Source: Bifiguratus adelaidae (lineage: Eukaryota; Mucoromycota; Endogonomycetes; Endogonales). From it: 59,230 nucleotides of DNA. The translations under genes and the position numbers were made by a program. Below the pieces are notes generated by a model. It made no database searches, was not told where the DNA came from, and saw only the letters and a program-made list of their open reading frames with translations. Shown piece by piece: positions 43,324 to 56,014 of the stretch. How positions within the stretch are numbered: position 1 is the first letter of the stretch; every line of letters starts with the position of its first letter. The stretch is taken from the NCBI GenBank assembly GCA_002261195.1, contig MVBO01000037.1, positions 58,207-117,436 of the forward strand. Direction: 5' to 3'.

Positions 43324-43615
43324 ATGGCCAAAGGACTACGAGCCAAGTCTAAAGTACGAGCACGCGGTATCAAGCGCAAGGCCATCTTTGATCCAGTCGA
43401 ACAAGCACGGCTGAACCGTCTTTCAAAGAAGTTGGAAGTCAAGACGGACGGTGATGCCATGATGCAAGACGGAGGTAGGTCTTTAGTGCATGCGAGGCAA
43501 GAGGAAGAGAGACTTATGGGGTCATATAGACAAAAAGATATCGACCAGTGGTCCCCGAAGTGATAAACACAAGAAACGGCTAGCAAAGCAAAAACGTAGC
43601 AAGACGACATTTTGA
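43324..43615 (+). CDS. Small basic nucleolar protein, Llp/YBL028C family (DUF2423)
   Basis: A short, very basic protein expected in the nucleolus. Two exons join across an intron beginning GTAGGT just after 43474 and ending ATAG at about 43530. The N-terminus MAKGLRAKSKVRARGIKRK matches the defining start of the family (MAKSLRSKSK...). It continues with FDPVEQARLNRLSKKL. The C-terminus KHKKRLAKQKRSKTTF is a Lys/Arg nuclear-localisation tail. The total is about 78 residues, short but within family range. The function of the family is poorly known; the animal homologue is LLPH. It is convergent with the dynein gene, with 38 bp between stop codons. Confidence 0.85.
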
Positions 43616-43653
43616 ACAGTGTATGATAGATTATGGGTATACAAGCACGCCAT

Positions 43654-46073
43654 CTATTTGTGGATCGTTTCGTCTTCTGCGACCATCTTTTCAGAAATGC
43701 TGCGCTGGAGTTGGGCCCAATCCTCCGTTTTAGGGGATGCCATCTGACATGCGTGAGCATAAGCATCAACAGGATAAGAAAAATGGGACGACATACCTCG
43801 CCAATATCATATACGTAGGTCTTGCCATCACTCGATCCAAGCGCAACGTGGCGTCCTTCTTTGTCCCAGCTGAGCTTATTGAGAGCACGTCCGGTGCCAA
43901 CAAGGGTGCTTTCCACTGGCATTTCGACATCGATGTTGAGGTTCCAGAGGTCAAACCGACCCGATCCATCCACGGATCCGAAAATGGCGGGGTGGGCTGG
44001 AGACCACTTGACGTCGTACACATAGTCATTGGCATAGTCAAACGAGTAGAGAGGCGTGATGTGCGTGAGTTGCGTGGAAGGTTTGGACGCGGATTTGGCT
44101 CGCCATAGCTTGACCGTCCAGTCTACCGAGCTCGTGATGAAGAGATCCGAGAAGTCAACGGTTCCAAAGGCGGGATGGAAATGAAGACCAGTCAGAGAAC
44201 CGAAATGGCCGCGATACACGTCCAATTGGTTGATACCGGTTTTGCTGATGTATGGTCAGTCATTTGCTGGAAGCTCGACACCTATCTCCGTCCTACCTGC
44301 CAGCCCGATCATAGCGATTGGCTTGATAGACATTGCTTTCTTCAGTTCCAACCCAAAAGGCAGTGGTCTCGTTGCCAGGGAAGTCAAAGCAGGTGATGGA
44401 CACTTCATCCGTTTTGCTATGAGAAGAGTGTAATAGTTCGACATAGTCCTGCAAAGGAATGGTTTAAATACGCGGCACATTCAGTCCGCCAGGCTTTCCT
44501 TACCTGTGGCTGCGCTAACATGTCCAATTGCCAAGAGCAGACGAGGCCATCCGTACTTGCAGAGATCAAATTGTGCGCATTTTGTGTTCCAACCATCGTG
44601 AGACCGTACACGGGATGGGTGTGGCCTCCTCCCGATAGCGGCGTCTTCAGGACCGGTGCTGACTTGGACCGAGTATCCCAAATAACAATCTGTCCAGAGT
44701 AAGTGCCTCCCACAATCAAATTGGGGTGAAATTCCGAAAAGCGTACAGAGAGCACATCAGACTGTAAAGGGATGAGTAATGCCATCTAGAGCGCGGCAAA
44801 GGTCACCAACCTGAGCATGAAAAACAAACTCTGGTCGATCGGCTAAATGCAGATTCCATACACATGCGATACCGTCCGGGTCGTTGGTAGCCAAAGGATT
44901 CTTGTTGTATGAGGACACTGAAAGCTCTGGAAACTGCGTACGAAGGTTAATGGCAGTTATCGGCATCTTTCTCTTGCAATCCCACCTTTGGCGACCATGC
45001 AACATCCGTGACACAGCGATTCTTGAGAATCCTTTCATCCCAAAACGTAGCCGCAAGCTTGACACGCTTATCTGATCCACTGTCTCTGTGACGCGTATTA
45101 GAGGGCACGAATCCGGAAATGGCACTGTTCTCACCCTCCCATGTCTCCCACGGTATAGTCCTTCATGTAATCATAGCGATCGCTCAAGGCCCGTTCAATG
45201 ATCTTGGATTCGGCTTCCATAAAATCAAGGAACCCAGGGGACTCGATGATGGACAACTTTTGCTCCTCCGTCAATTCTGGAAAGACAAGTGAACATTGAG
45301 CCCCGCAATGTCTCTATGTATTACCTTCAATGTGGGGTCCGTCTTCCTCGCTTGCTTGACGCCTTTCCTCTTCTAAAATTGCACGCTTCTCTGCCTCCAA
45401 CTTTTCAATCTCGGCCATTAACTCTGCTCGCAATTGTTCTTCAGTCTTTTGCCCTTCATCCTCCTCTTCGGTGCTCGTTTGCACTTCTTTATGGTACACG
45501 ACAGGTAGCTGAACGATAATACTCGTCAGTATGGACCATATCCACTAGTGAGGGTCTCACCTCTGGTGGTATATCCGCTTGTACGAATTGGGTCGTTGTG
45601 AGGGTTGCCTTGACTGTCTGAAGGGAGCTATCATAATGCAATGCATCAGATCTGGCCCCAATTGATACAACCACTAGCATGCCCTACCTCTGAGGACTTG
45701 GTGGCGACATTGGCCCTGAAGTATTGGATATCGTAGACATGTAAGACTCTCGATTGGAGTGGATTGGCGTCGCTCGCCCTGAACCTGTTTCAGACTCCCG
45801 ATCGGACGTGCTCGCCCGTGATGGCGTTGAAGAATGTTCCCCGAGCATCCTTGCCACCAAATCATCGATCGCTTTTCGTTCTGAGGTCGGCCCAGTGGAG
45901 CCAGTCGACTTCAAATGGTCAATGCCCATGTCGTGTTGCTGCTTTCGCTTCTCGCTTACATGATCTTTACTCAAGTTCTCCTGCGTCAACGCAAGCTTCC
46001 TTTCTTCTCTCGCCCTCCGCAGTTCATCAAGCTTGCGTTTCTTTTGTTCCAACTCTTCCTTGCGTCTGTTCAT
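43654..46073 (-). CDS. Cytoplasmic dynein 1 intermediate chain
   Basis: Links dynein heavy chains to dynactin and light chains for retrograde microtubule transport. The multi-exon gene starts [25 protein letters not shown], the conserved N-terminal coiled coil that binds p150Glued. A Ser/Thr/Pro-rich linker follows ([20 protein letters not shown]). YHKEVQTST sits where animal chains have YTKETQT, the LC8/Tctex light-chain site. Then comes [20 protein letters not shown], and a WD40 propeller: [112 protein letters not shown] and [20 protein letters not shown]. The last short exon (43654 to about 43745) encodes [20 protein letters not shown], matching the family end. The ATG at 46073 is 62 bp from the AsnRS start. 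I did not pin every internal exon border. Confidence 0.94.
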
Positions 46074-46135
46074 GTGTTCATGGATAAGCAGTGAGTCAGA
46101 ATTGATCGCCTCTCTCTCTCCCTCTTTCTCTTGCG
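46074..46135. promoter_or_regulatory. 62-bp bidirectional promoter, dynein intermediate chain / AsnRS
   Basis: This is the whole gap between the two divergent ATGs. It carries a CT-rich run (TCTCTCTCTCCCTCTTTCTC) near the AsnRS start and no TATA box, similar to CT-rich core promoters of fungal housekeeping genes. Confidence 0.6.
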
Positions 46136-48112
46136 ATGGCTTCAGTCCAACAATTAGTGGAAAGCGCAAAGCAACTGGTGCTTGGCAAGGGTGAGTAGGG
46201 ATGCGAACGGATGGTTAGCTGCGCGCTATGAACACATTACGCGGCTTGTGTCAAGGATCAAGCATCTGATCCAGTATTCCATGTCTAGGTGATTTCGCGT
46301 ATGTCAATGAAGATAAGGGCTCGGATGCTGCGGGCAAGGGCACTCAGCAAGAGCCTTTCCAAACACTCTTGAAGGCAATGGAGACTTTCGGTCCAGATGC
46401 TGCCATCAAGGTCTGCAAGTCGGGTGAGAGCGACTATCAAGATGCTTCTGCATCTGCATTGAAGAAGATCAAAAAAAAGTATGAAGAGAACCAACGCAAG
46501 GCGAAACGTTTAGAAGAGCAGCGTGCCAAGGCCGAGCAAGAAGGTCAGGCAAAGGTCGAGGCCGAGGCTCAACGTATCGAGGAAGCCAAAAAAGTCGTAC
46601 TTACGCAAGATGCATCTCTTCCCGAGGCCACCAAGGTATGTGATCTTTTAGCGATAAGCATGCATTCATCACTCACTGGCTTTCTTGCTATCAGATCAAG
46701 ATCCGTGATTCGGTGGCTAATCGCAACAAGCGAGTCAAGGTGTCTGGCTGGGTCCAGAATCTTCGTGTGCAAGGAAAGGACATGATGTTTATCGATCTGC
46801 GTGATGGTACTGGATACTTGCAATGTATCTTAACTGGCAAGCTGTGTCATACTTTTGACGCCTTGACCCTTACCATCGAGTCCACCGTCACGCTCTATGG
46901 TGTGATCTCTGAGCTCCCGGCTGGAAAGACGGTAGGCATCAGGCAAGCTGATTGTATGGTCACGAATTAATGCCCTCTTCCAGGCGCCAGACAATCATGA
47001 ATTGGTGGCAGACTACTGGGAAGTCATCCACAAGGCCCCTGGCGACAAGGAGGCATTTGGAAACAAGCTTAACGCTGAAGCAGATCCTTCAGTGCTTTTG
47101 GATCAACGTCATTTGGTCATCCGCAGCAAGAAGCAATCTGCTGTCTTGCGTGTCAGAGCACAACTCATGAAGTCATTCCGCGATCACTTTGACTCCAGGG
47201 GTTATACCGAGGTTACCCCGCCTTGTATGGTCCAAACCCAAGTTGAAGGTGGTTCGACTCTCTTTACCTTGGACTATTACGGCGAGCCGGCCTACTTGAC
47301 TCAATCATCTCAGCTCTATCTCGAGACCTGTCTTCCTGCTCTCGGTGATGTTTGGTGTATGGCCGAGTCCTACCGCGCCGAGAGATCCCACACCCGTCGT
47401 CACTTGTCCGAGTACACTCATTTGGAGGCCGAAATGGCCTTCCTCGACTTTAATGATTTGCTTGACAAAATTGAAGATTTGGTGAGTAGATATGCTGCCT
47501 ATAGGCCGCGACGGAAACTGAGCTGTTCACTAGATTTGCGATACCATTGACCGCGTCCTTGCTCATGAACCTACGCGTCGCTTGGTCGAAGAGTTAAACC
47601 CAGGCTTCAAGGCACCAAGCCGACCATTCAAGCGAATGCACTACTCTGAGGCGATTGAGTATCTCAAGGAACACAACATCGCCAAGGAAGATGGTACCTT
47701 TTACGAATTTGGAGAAGACATTCCTGAAGCTCCTGAACGCGCCATGACTGATCAAATTGGCGTTCCCATCCTCCTTACCCACTTCCCAGCAGAAATCAAG
47801 GCCTTCTACATGAAGCGATCAAAAGAAGATCCCCGCTTGACCGAATCTGTGGATGTTTTGATGCCCAACGTTGGAGAAATTGTTGGTGGATCCATGCGTA
47901 TTTCCGACTATGATGAGTTGATGGCCGCCTACAAGCGGGAAGAATTAGACCCTACTCCGTACTATTGGTACATTGATCAACGCAAGTACGGTTCCTCTGA
48001 GCATGCTGGTTACGGTCTAGGCGTGGAGCGGTTGTTGGCCTGGCTGTGCAACCGGTACACTGTACGCGAGTGTTCATTGTATCCTCGTTTCACTGGCAGA
48101 TGCCAGCCTTAA
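46136..48112 (+). CDS. DED81: Asparaginyl-tRNA synthetase, cytoplasmic
   Basis: Charges tRNA-Asn; class II, subgroup b. Five exons (46136-46190, 46289-46635, 46695-46931, 46984-47481, 47534-48112) sum to 571 residues. The eukaryotic N-terminal extension (UNE-N) is present: FAYVNEDKGSDAAGKGT...PFQTLLKAMETFG, then a charged coiled coil (KIKKKYEENQRKAKRLEEQRAK). The OB-fold anticodon domain follows (VKVSGWVQNLRVQGKDMMFIDLRDGTGYLQ). The catalytic core has motif 1 (FRDHFDSRGYTEVTPP), motif 2 (YRAERSHTRRHLSEYTHLEAEMAF) and motif 3 (GYGLGVERLLAWL). There is no mitochondrial presequence. The UNE-N domain is seen in animals too, so it is not specific to this lineage. Confidence 0.97.
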
Positions 48113-48232
48113 ATGATAAGGTCTAATTAGAGAGCAATAAATGTGGTCTACACTCTAGATTTGCAACTCTATTCGATTAGGCAAAGCCAGCCCCCACTAT
48201 GGTACATGTTCCTGAAGCTAAAAGGACGCTAT

Positions 48233-49176
48233 TTAACGCGTAAAGTTTAGACTGTAGCCACCACCTTCTTGAGGCACCATCTTGAAGTTATCTGTACTCA
48301 AACCGAATTTACCAAGGATGGTGTTTCCCATCTCCTTCAACTTGGCCAGCATCTCCTCCTTTTCGTGTTCCGCTTTGGCTTGTATCTGGGCCGGTAATCG
48401 CTGAATGGCCTTTTGACATTCACGGCGAGTCACGGGCGTGACTAGGTGCATGCTATCGGCAGATTTGCTCGTATCATCGACCGCCACCACCTTTTTGTAA
48501 TCTTCAAGCGCATCCGTGAGTCCAGCGGAAGTGCCTAGTTTCTCGGACGCTTGTGCCCTTCGGTAGAGCGCTTTGGTATAGGATGGCACGTACTTCAAAG
48601 CGCTATTGCATGCGCTGACTGCCTGAGGATAGTCTTCCTGTAAACGCTTTGAGTAAGGAGGGTTGTGAGTACCAATGGGGACAATTACCAGCTTGAGATA
48701 ACAAGCACCGAGATTACCCCAATACACGGCTCGTTCTTGAGCAAACGGCACATGCACCTTTTGTCCGTCGGCTTTTTCTTGCTCCGCGTCCGTCTCCACT
48801 TCATCGGCCTCTGCAGGGAGAGATCCTAGTGCGCTTTCATACTCCAGTATCGCATCACGATACCGTCCTTGAGCAAACAATGTATTGCCTTGCGCTTTTC
48901 GTTGATTGGCCTCCTCGACCTGTGCTTTCTGTCGAGCCATCTCTTCTTCACTATGACTCGGCGCGTCTTGAAATTCAACTTCCTCGTCTGATTCTGTCGT
49001 CCTTGATGGACCATCGTCCTGTCGGTCTGAAAGCGTCACATTCTCCACACGACTTGTAATCTTATCCACCTCCGATGTCGCTTGTGGTGTCTGTGTAGGT
49101 GAATCTACAAGGTCAAGTAAGAACAAGCCAATGACCAACTGCCAACGTTACCTTCCAACTCTTCAATGAGCGCCAT
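48233..49176 (-). CDS. TPR protein, TTC1-like
   Basis: A co-chaperone-like adaptor; animal TTC1 binds Hsp70/Hsp90 and small GTPases. Three exons (49176-49152, 49104-48689, 48637-48233) sum to 281 residues, close to TTC1 (292). The acidic N-terminus (ESDEEVEFQDA) is followed by tetratricopeptide repeats: QRKAQGNTLFAQGRYRDAILEYESAL, ERAVYWGNLGACYLKL, then EDYPQAVSACNSALKYVPSYTKALYRRAQASEKLG, and TDALEDYKKVVAVD. The C-terminus contains KEEMLAKLKEMGNTILGKFGLSTDNFKM, the signature end of this family. The first exon encodes only MALIEELE plus one base. It is divergent to the SLH1 gene across 61 bp. Confidence 0.92.
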
Positions 49177-49237
49177 AAGGTGTGAAATTTGGCTGCGGCA
49201 GGTAGTGCACCTTTTGCACTTCTTTACTCCCCTTGTC
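49177..49237. promoter_or_regulatory. 61-bp bidirectional promoter, TTC1-like gene / SLH1
   Basis: This is the whole gap between two divergent start codons. It contains a small inverted repeat, GTGCA-CCTTT-TGCAC (49206-49220), and no TATA box. Confidence 0.55.
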
Positions 49238-52200
49238 ATGTCTGTCAACTTTACACAGTTCTTGACCTTGGCTCATGCTGGACATGGCAAGGGAAAGGGA
49301 AAGGGGAAAAGCGTTGAAGTCTCTGCGCCATCATTCTCAGACATGCTCAAGGCAACACGCGAATCAGAACCATCACCCGAGGTCAACGGGAAGACGCTTG
49401 CTGAACAATTACGTCGCGTACTCGCAGAGTTCAAGAACCACGATCGGGCTCTTCTCGAAGATGCTGCCGATACACGCTCTGGAAAGATCGAGTTGAAGCC
49501 CTATCCGGATCTTTTTGAAGATGAAGCATACGAGTCGATGGGAAGCGACGACAGTGGCGAACATGTTGCTGGATTGGACAGTTACCTGTCGTCAGAGGTC
49601 GCGTTTACGCAGGATCATCATCATGAAGCAACAGGGTTTGCTGCACCAGATGTCTATGATCGCAATTGGCTGCTAGAGTAAGTGCATTGACTTTTCTACC
49701 ATGCTCGGAACCTGGCCCTGATCCTTGGGCTTAGACAGAGTAAGATGCATTTAGCAACACATGTGGGAGACTCGCCGTTATCAGCGGAAGAGCTGTGCGT
49801 AGACATATTTGCGAGCTTGTACGCGAAAACAGATGGTAATTGTTTGGTAACTTGCAGTTGACAACGGTACTGATGCGGTTTTGGCAGAGGACGTCTTGCA
49901 GGCCAACTTAGTGGATCTTTTAGGATTTGATAATCTAGAGTTTGTAACGACTCTAGTCAGCCATCGCTCGACCATTGTAGATGATATACTCGCTCAGGTA
50001 CGTATTGACTTTTTGATCCAATTCCAAGGATAGATTGTCTTATCTATTGATCCTAGTCGGACTTTGATCCATCGACGCCTGCTTCGCGAGGCTCGGGCCC
50101 AATCCCGAGAGCCGCAACACCGACATTCCCCAGCTCAGATGCCAAGCGTCCCAACTACGGCGCCCAAGTCACAGTTCAGACGGAGGAGGAAAAGCGAGAG
50201 CTCAAGCAGTTTAGGAAGGAGCAAAAGAAAGCCATGCGTGCAGCGCACGCAGCAAACCAATTCACGGACCCTCATAGCATTGCGCGAGCTATATTAACCT
50301 TTGATTCGGATGACAATGATAAAGAACAGACCTGGCGGAAAGCGAGGGAGGAGGCCTTGCAGGCGGCGGCAAATGCACCATTATTTTCATCACCCCACAA
50401 GAGCGCACTTGAAGAGACATATCCCAATGTATATCAGTCGTCCAAGACCGGCAATGTACTCAATATGTTTGGAAGCAGATACGCACTGCCCGTAGGAACA
50501 GAGCGGGAGGAGTATTTAAACTATGAGGAGATAACCATTCCTGTCTCACGTCAAGCTCCTGTTCGTACTCACGAAAGGCGGATACCGATATCGGAGCTCG
50601 ACAACCTCTGCAGTGGAGCATTCAAAGGCTACGACACGCTCAATCGTGTTCAATCCATCGTTTATCCCATTGCGTATGAAACCAACGAGAATATGCTCGT
50701 CTGTGCACCTACCGGTGCGGGAAAAACCGATGTGGCCATGCTGACGGTCTTGAGGTGTATTTCACAGTACTGCGATCCCAAGCCTTCTCGTGGGGAAGAT
50801 GCTGCATCATTTTCAGTCTCAAAGAACGATTTCAAGATTGTCTATGTCGCTCCCATGAAGGCGTTGGCCGCTGAAGTAGTGCAAAAATTGGGGAAGCGTT
50901 TATCATATCTCGGCATCAGCGTGAAAGAACTGACCGGTGATATGCAACTTACCAAGACGGAGATTGTCAATACGCAGATCATTGTTACGACGCCAGAAAA
51001 ATGGGATGTCGTCACCCGAAAGGCAACCGGCGACACTGAGCTCGCTCAAAAAGTGCGCCTGCTCATCATTGATGAAGTGCATCTGCTTCATGAAGATCGA
51101 GGTGCCGTCATCGAAAGTATCATTGCCCGAACATTACGGCAAGTGGAGTCTAGCCAGAGCCTTATCCGTATTGTTGGTTTGTCTGCAACCTTGCCCAACT
51201 ATGTGGACGTGTCAGCATTCCTAAGGTAAATGGATTGACTATGATACCTGCTTTGCCTCAAGTCTGACAAATCATCTGCAGGGTCAACCCATATCAAGGT
51301 TTATTCTACTTTGATAGTGGCTTCCGACCTGTACCACTAGAGCAACACTTCCTTGGTATCAAAGGCAAGGCAAACACGCTGATCTCCAACGAGAAAATGA
51401 ATACAACTTGTTGGGAGAAGGTATCCGACCTCGTCAGAGCCGGTCACCAAATCATGGTGTTTGTCCATGCTCGGAAGGAGACCGTCAAGACCGCCAAAAT
51501 GCTTCAGGAAAACGCCAGCTTAGATGGGTTGGGAGACTTTTTCGACATGAGCGAGCATCCACGATACGAGCTTTACAAGAAGGATGTTTCCAAGAGTCGC
51601 AACAAGGAACTTCGCGAACTTTTTCAGTACGGTTTCGGAATCCATCATGCCGGTATGCTTAGGAGCGACCGTAATTTAGTCGAGAAGCTGTTTGGAGAAG
51701 GCATACTCAAAGTTCTTTGCTGTACAGCAACGTTGGCCTGGGGTGTAAACCTGCCAGCCTATGCGGTCGTGATCAAGGGAACTCAAATTTATGATTCTCA
51801 AAAGGGTAGCTTTGTCGACCTCTCCATTCTCGACGTTCTGCAAATCTTTGGACGAGCGGGAAGACCTCAATACGAGGACATGGGTGTCGGGTACATCTTG
51901 ACCACGCACGACAAGCTTGGCCATTATGTGTCTGCAATGACACAGCAGCATCCAATTGAATCGAGGTGAGCATTGGGGGCACTTGCATTAGCTGGCGTTA
52001 TGCTCATGATTTGCGTAGGTTCATTGAAAACATGGTCGACAATCTAAACGCTGAGATTGCCTTGGGTACAGTCACCAATGTCGACGAAGCCGTCACCTGG
52101 CTGAGCTACACCTACCTTTACGTCCGCATGAAGAAGAATCCCTTGGTTTATGGAATGGATCATACCGAGCCTTCGTTAGATCCGCTGCTGGGGAAGCGAA

Positions 52201-55200
52201 GACGTGATCTTATTGTGAATGCGGCAAGAAAATTGGCCAAGGCGCAGATGATCATTTTCGATGAGAACACCGGGTACCTGACGGCCAAGGATCTCGGACG
52301 CATCGCTTCAAACTTTTACATCAAACACGGTAGCATCGAGATTTTCAACACAATGATGAAGCCGCGTATGACGGAAGCCGATGTTCTGGCCATGGTCAGT
52401 CTTAGCAGCGAATTCGATAACGTGAAGGCCCGAGATACAGAAGCTAAAGAGTTGACTTCTTTGAGCGAGACGGCGTGTGCTTGCGCAATCAAAGGCGGGG
52501 TGGACAGTAGTTATGGCAAGGTCAATATTTTGTTACAAGCATATATTTCAAACGCCATGCTCGATGACTTTGCGCTGGTTTCTGATTCCGCTTACGTGGC
52601 TCAAAACGCCGGGCGTATTGTCCGTGCCTTGTTTGAAATCGCGCTCAACAGAAGCTGGGGTCCAACAGCCAGTGTTCTGCTGAGCGTCAACAAGGCTATT
52701 GAGAAGAGAATGTGGACTTTTGAACATCCATTGGGCCAGTTTGGCCTTCCTCGCGACATTATCCACAAATTGGAGGACAGAAGCTATCAAACTCCAATTG
52801 AAGAGATGCGGGATATGTCGCCTCAAGAACTCGGCCAGCTTGTCCGCAACAACAGATTCGGGGCGACTTTATCGCGATGCGTGGATCAGTTTCCGTCGTT
52901 GCAGATTGATGCCAAAATAGCCCCCATTACTCGCAATGTCCTGAACATTGATCTGACCATCACGCCGGACTTCTTGTGGAACGATCGCATTCACGGAACT
53001 GTTGAGCCTTGGTGGATCTGGGCCGAGGACAGCGAGAATACGGAGATTTACTATTCAGAGTATTTCGTTCTCAACAAGAAGCAACTTGGTCAACCGGCGA
53101 ATATATCGTTCACTATTCCGTTGATTGAGCCTCTACCTTCGCAGGTGTATGTCCGCGCTGTATCTGATCGTTGGCTTGGAGCGGAGACAGTTGTGCCCAT
53201 CTCCTTCAAACATCTCATTCTTCCTGACCTCTATCCGCCTCACACTGATTTGCTGGATCTTCAGCCTCTTCCAATATCGGCTCTACATGACGAAGTCTTG
53301 GAAGAGATTTGTGGGAAGCGGTTTACCCATTTCAATCCGGTACAAACACAGATTTTCCACACCCTCTACAACTCAAGCCATAATGCGCTCGTGGGTGCAC
53401 CTACAGGTTCCGGCAAGACAGTAGCCGCAGAATTGGCCATGTGGTGGGCGTTTCGGGAGAATCCAGGATCCAAAGTAGTTTACATTGCGCCAATGAAGGC
53501 CTTGGTCAGAGAACGAGTGGCCGACTGGAGAAAGAGGCTCATCGTGCCCATGAAGAAGAAGCTCGTTGAATTGACGGGCGATGTAACACCAGACCTGAAA
53601 TCTATCGAAGCAGCCGACATCATTATTACCACACCAGAAAAATGGGATGGTATTAGTCGCAGTTGGCAGACCCGAAGATACGTCCGCGAAGTCTCTTGTG
53701 TCATCATTGATGAAATTCATTTGCTGGGTGGTGACAGAGGTCCGATTTTGGAGGTAATTGTATCGCGCATGAATTATATTGGGTCACAGCTCGAGCGCAA
53801 AATCCGGATTGTGGGTTTGTCGACAGCATTGGCAAATGCACGCGACCTTGCGGATTGGTTGGGTATCAAAGATGTCGGTTTATTCAACTTCCGTCACTCA
53901 GTGCGGCCTGTACCACTGGAGATCTACATCGATGGCTTTCCAGGGAAAGCGTATTGTCCGCGCATGGCCACCATGAATAAGCCGACATACGCAGCGATCA
54001 AGACGCATTCGCCGACACAACCTGTTATTGTCTTTGTGTCCTCTCGGCGTCAAACGCGACTTACGGCTCAGGACCTGATAGCTTATTGCGGCATGGAGGA
54101 CAATCCAAGGCAGTGGTTACGTATGGACGATGATGACCTGGAAATGATTCTATTGCAAACGGTGGATGAGTCACTCAAGATGTCATTGGCTTTTGGCATT
54201 GGCTTGCATCACGCCGGTCTCACAGAGACGGATCGGAAACTGGTCGAAGAGTTATTTGTCAATATGAAGATCCAAGTGTTGATCGCTACATCTACGTTGG
54301 CGTGGGGTGTCAACTTTCCAGCACATTTGGTCGTTGTGAAAGGAACAGAATATTACAATTACAAGGTTGGTCGGTACCAAGATTTTCCCATCACCGATGT
54401 ACTCCAAATGATGGGAAGAGCAGGTAGGGTTTTGAAGGGCACGCTCTTTGGCTTCGAGCCTAACAAATGTGCATCCCAGGCCGTCCTCAATTTGACAACA
54501 AGGGTATTGCCCGGATTTTCGTGCAAGATACAAAGAAGAACTTCTTCAAAAAGTTCTTGCACGAGCCCTTCCCAGTGGAATCCAGTCTTCACAAGTTTTT
54601 GGATGATCATATCAACGCTGAGGTCGTTGCCGGCACAATCAAATCAAAGCAAGACGCAATGGACTATATGACGTGGACGTACTTCTACAGACGTCTGCAA
54701 CAAAATCCGACATATTATGGCATGGATGTGGAAACGGACGTCTCGGTCGAGAGTTTCCTTTCCAGTATCATCAATCAGACCATCAAGAAGCTTGTTGATT
54801 CCGGATGCGTTGAGGTCATTGATGATTTCGAGGTGGAACCGACCATCAGTGGTACGATTGCGTCCTATTATTACTTACGACACGAAACTATTCGCCTATT
54901 CCGTTCTCACGTTCGCAAAAACTCGCCCTTTGAGGAGCTTCTCGAGCTTCTATCCAACTCTGACGAATATAGCGAACTTCCAGTGCGTTGCAACGAAGAT
55001 TTACTGAACAAGAAAATCGAATCCGAAGTCAAGTATCATGCGGCAGGAGACAAGAGCTACATTAGCCCACACGTCAAGGCCTTTGTTCTACTTCAAGCTC
55101 ATCTTGCGCGCCTCGAGTTACCCATCTCTGACTATATCACGGATCAGGTGACGGTTTTGGATCAGGCTATTCGTCTTATGCAAGCTATGATTGATGTCGC

Positions 55201-55974
55201 CGCGGATGCCGGAATGTTGAACACGGCAATACAAGTGATGCACCTGGTTCAAAGTGTCAAGCAAGCACGCTGGTCCGACGATTCATCCATCTCCACGTTA
55301 CCGTGGATTGAGCCGCACATGACCAAATTCCTGGGTGGAAAGGTAAGAGAAAGTATACTACAGACAACCTCCATTGTCTGACACTCTGCATCAGATGGAT
55401 AACCTGCTGTCCTTGGTTCACATGCCGACTCCAGTCATTGAAAGAACACGTCGGAAAATCCGAGGTCTCAGTGATTCACGTATACAGGACGTAAGTAAGG
55501 CGCTTCCTTTGCTCTACACCCACACTTACCGACGTTATTTCTTCGCAGATTCTTCAAGTCGTGTCCAAGATACCCAACATGGAGGTTAAATGGCATATCG
55601 ATACTCAAAAGCCTCACCTGATACCTGAATCAATGTACAATCTTCAGCTCAACATTCGAAGACATACAAGGGCGAAACAACAAAAGCCAGATGGACGAGT
55701 GTACTCTCCCAGATTTCCAAAGCCTCAATACGAGTCCTGGTGGATAATTCTCGGGAATGAGGAGACCGGCGAACTGCTGGCCCTGAAACGCTTGTCCATG
55801 CGCAACGGCCCCGAGGAAACCCTTACAAGCACGGCCAAGGCCACGATTCAATTCCAAGCACCAGCTCCACTAGGAAAGCACCAGTACACGCTTTATTTGA
55901 TGAGTGATGGATATATGGGCATAGATCAAAAGTTGAATATTACATTCGAAGTTCGAACAGATCTAGATGTGTAG
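49238..55974 (+). CDS. SLH1: Ski2-like RNA helicase, Slh1/ASCC3 (ribosome quality control trigger)
   Basis: The ATP-dependent helicase of the RQT/ASC-1 complex, which splits collided ribosomes. Nine exons (49238-49677, 49735-49835, 49888-49997, 50057-51225, 51282-51965, 52019-54423, 54480-55342, 55395-55490, 55549-55974) sum to 6294 nt, 2097 residues; yeast Slh1 has 1967. An N-terminal domain carries [14 protein letters not shown] and [10 protein letters not shown]. Cassette 1: [17 protein letters not shown] (Walker A), [54 protein letters not shown], then a Sec63 unit. Cassette 2: [39 protein letters not shown] and MMGRAGRPQFD, then a second Sec63 unit ending in [16 protein letters not shown]. 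Sequence such as [10 protein letters not shown] and [15 protein letters not shown] favours Slh1/ASCC3 over the spliceosomal Brr2. The STAL in place of SATL in cassette 2 is normal for this group. Confidence 0.96.
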
Positions 55975-56014
55975 ATTACATACCATTAGTCTAGCATAAA
56001 TGATCCCGACATGC

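Noticed and set aside
49836-49857. Apparent 22-nt intron in SLH1
   Set aside because: Too short to splice. Using the later acceptor at 49887 gives a normal 52-nt intron and keeps the frame.
49238-55974. Spliceosomal helicase Brr2
   Set aside because: Both cassettes match the Slh1/ASCC3 pattern ([21 protein letters not shown]), and the N-terminal region lacks Brr2 features.
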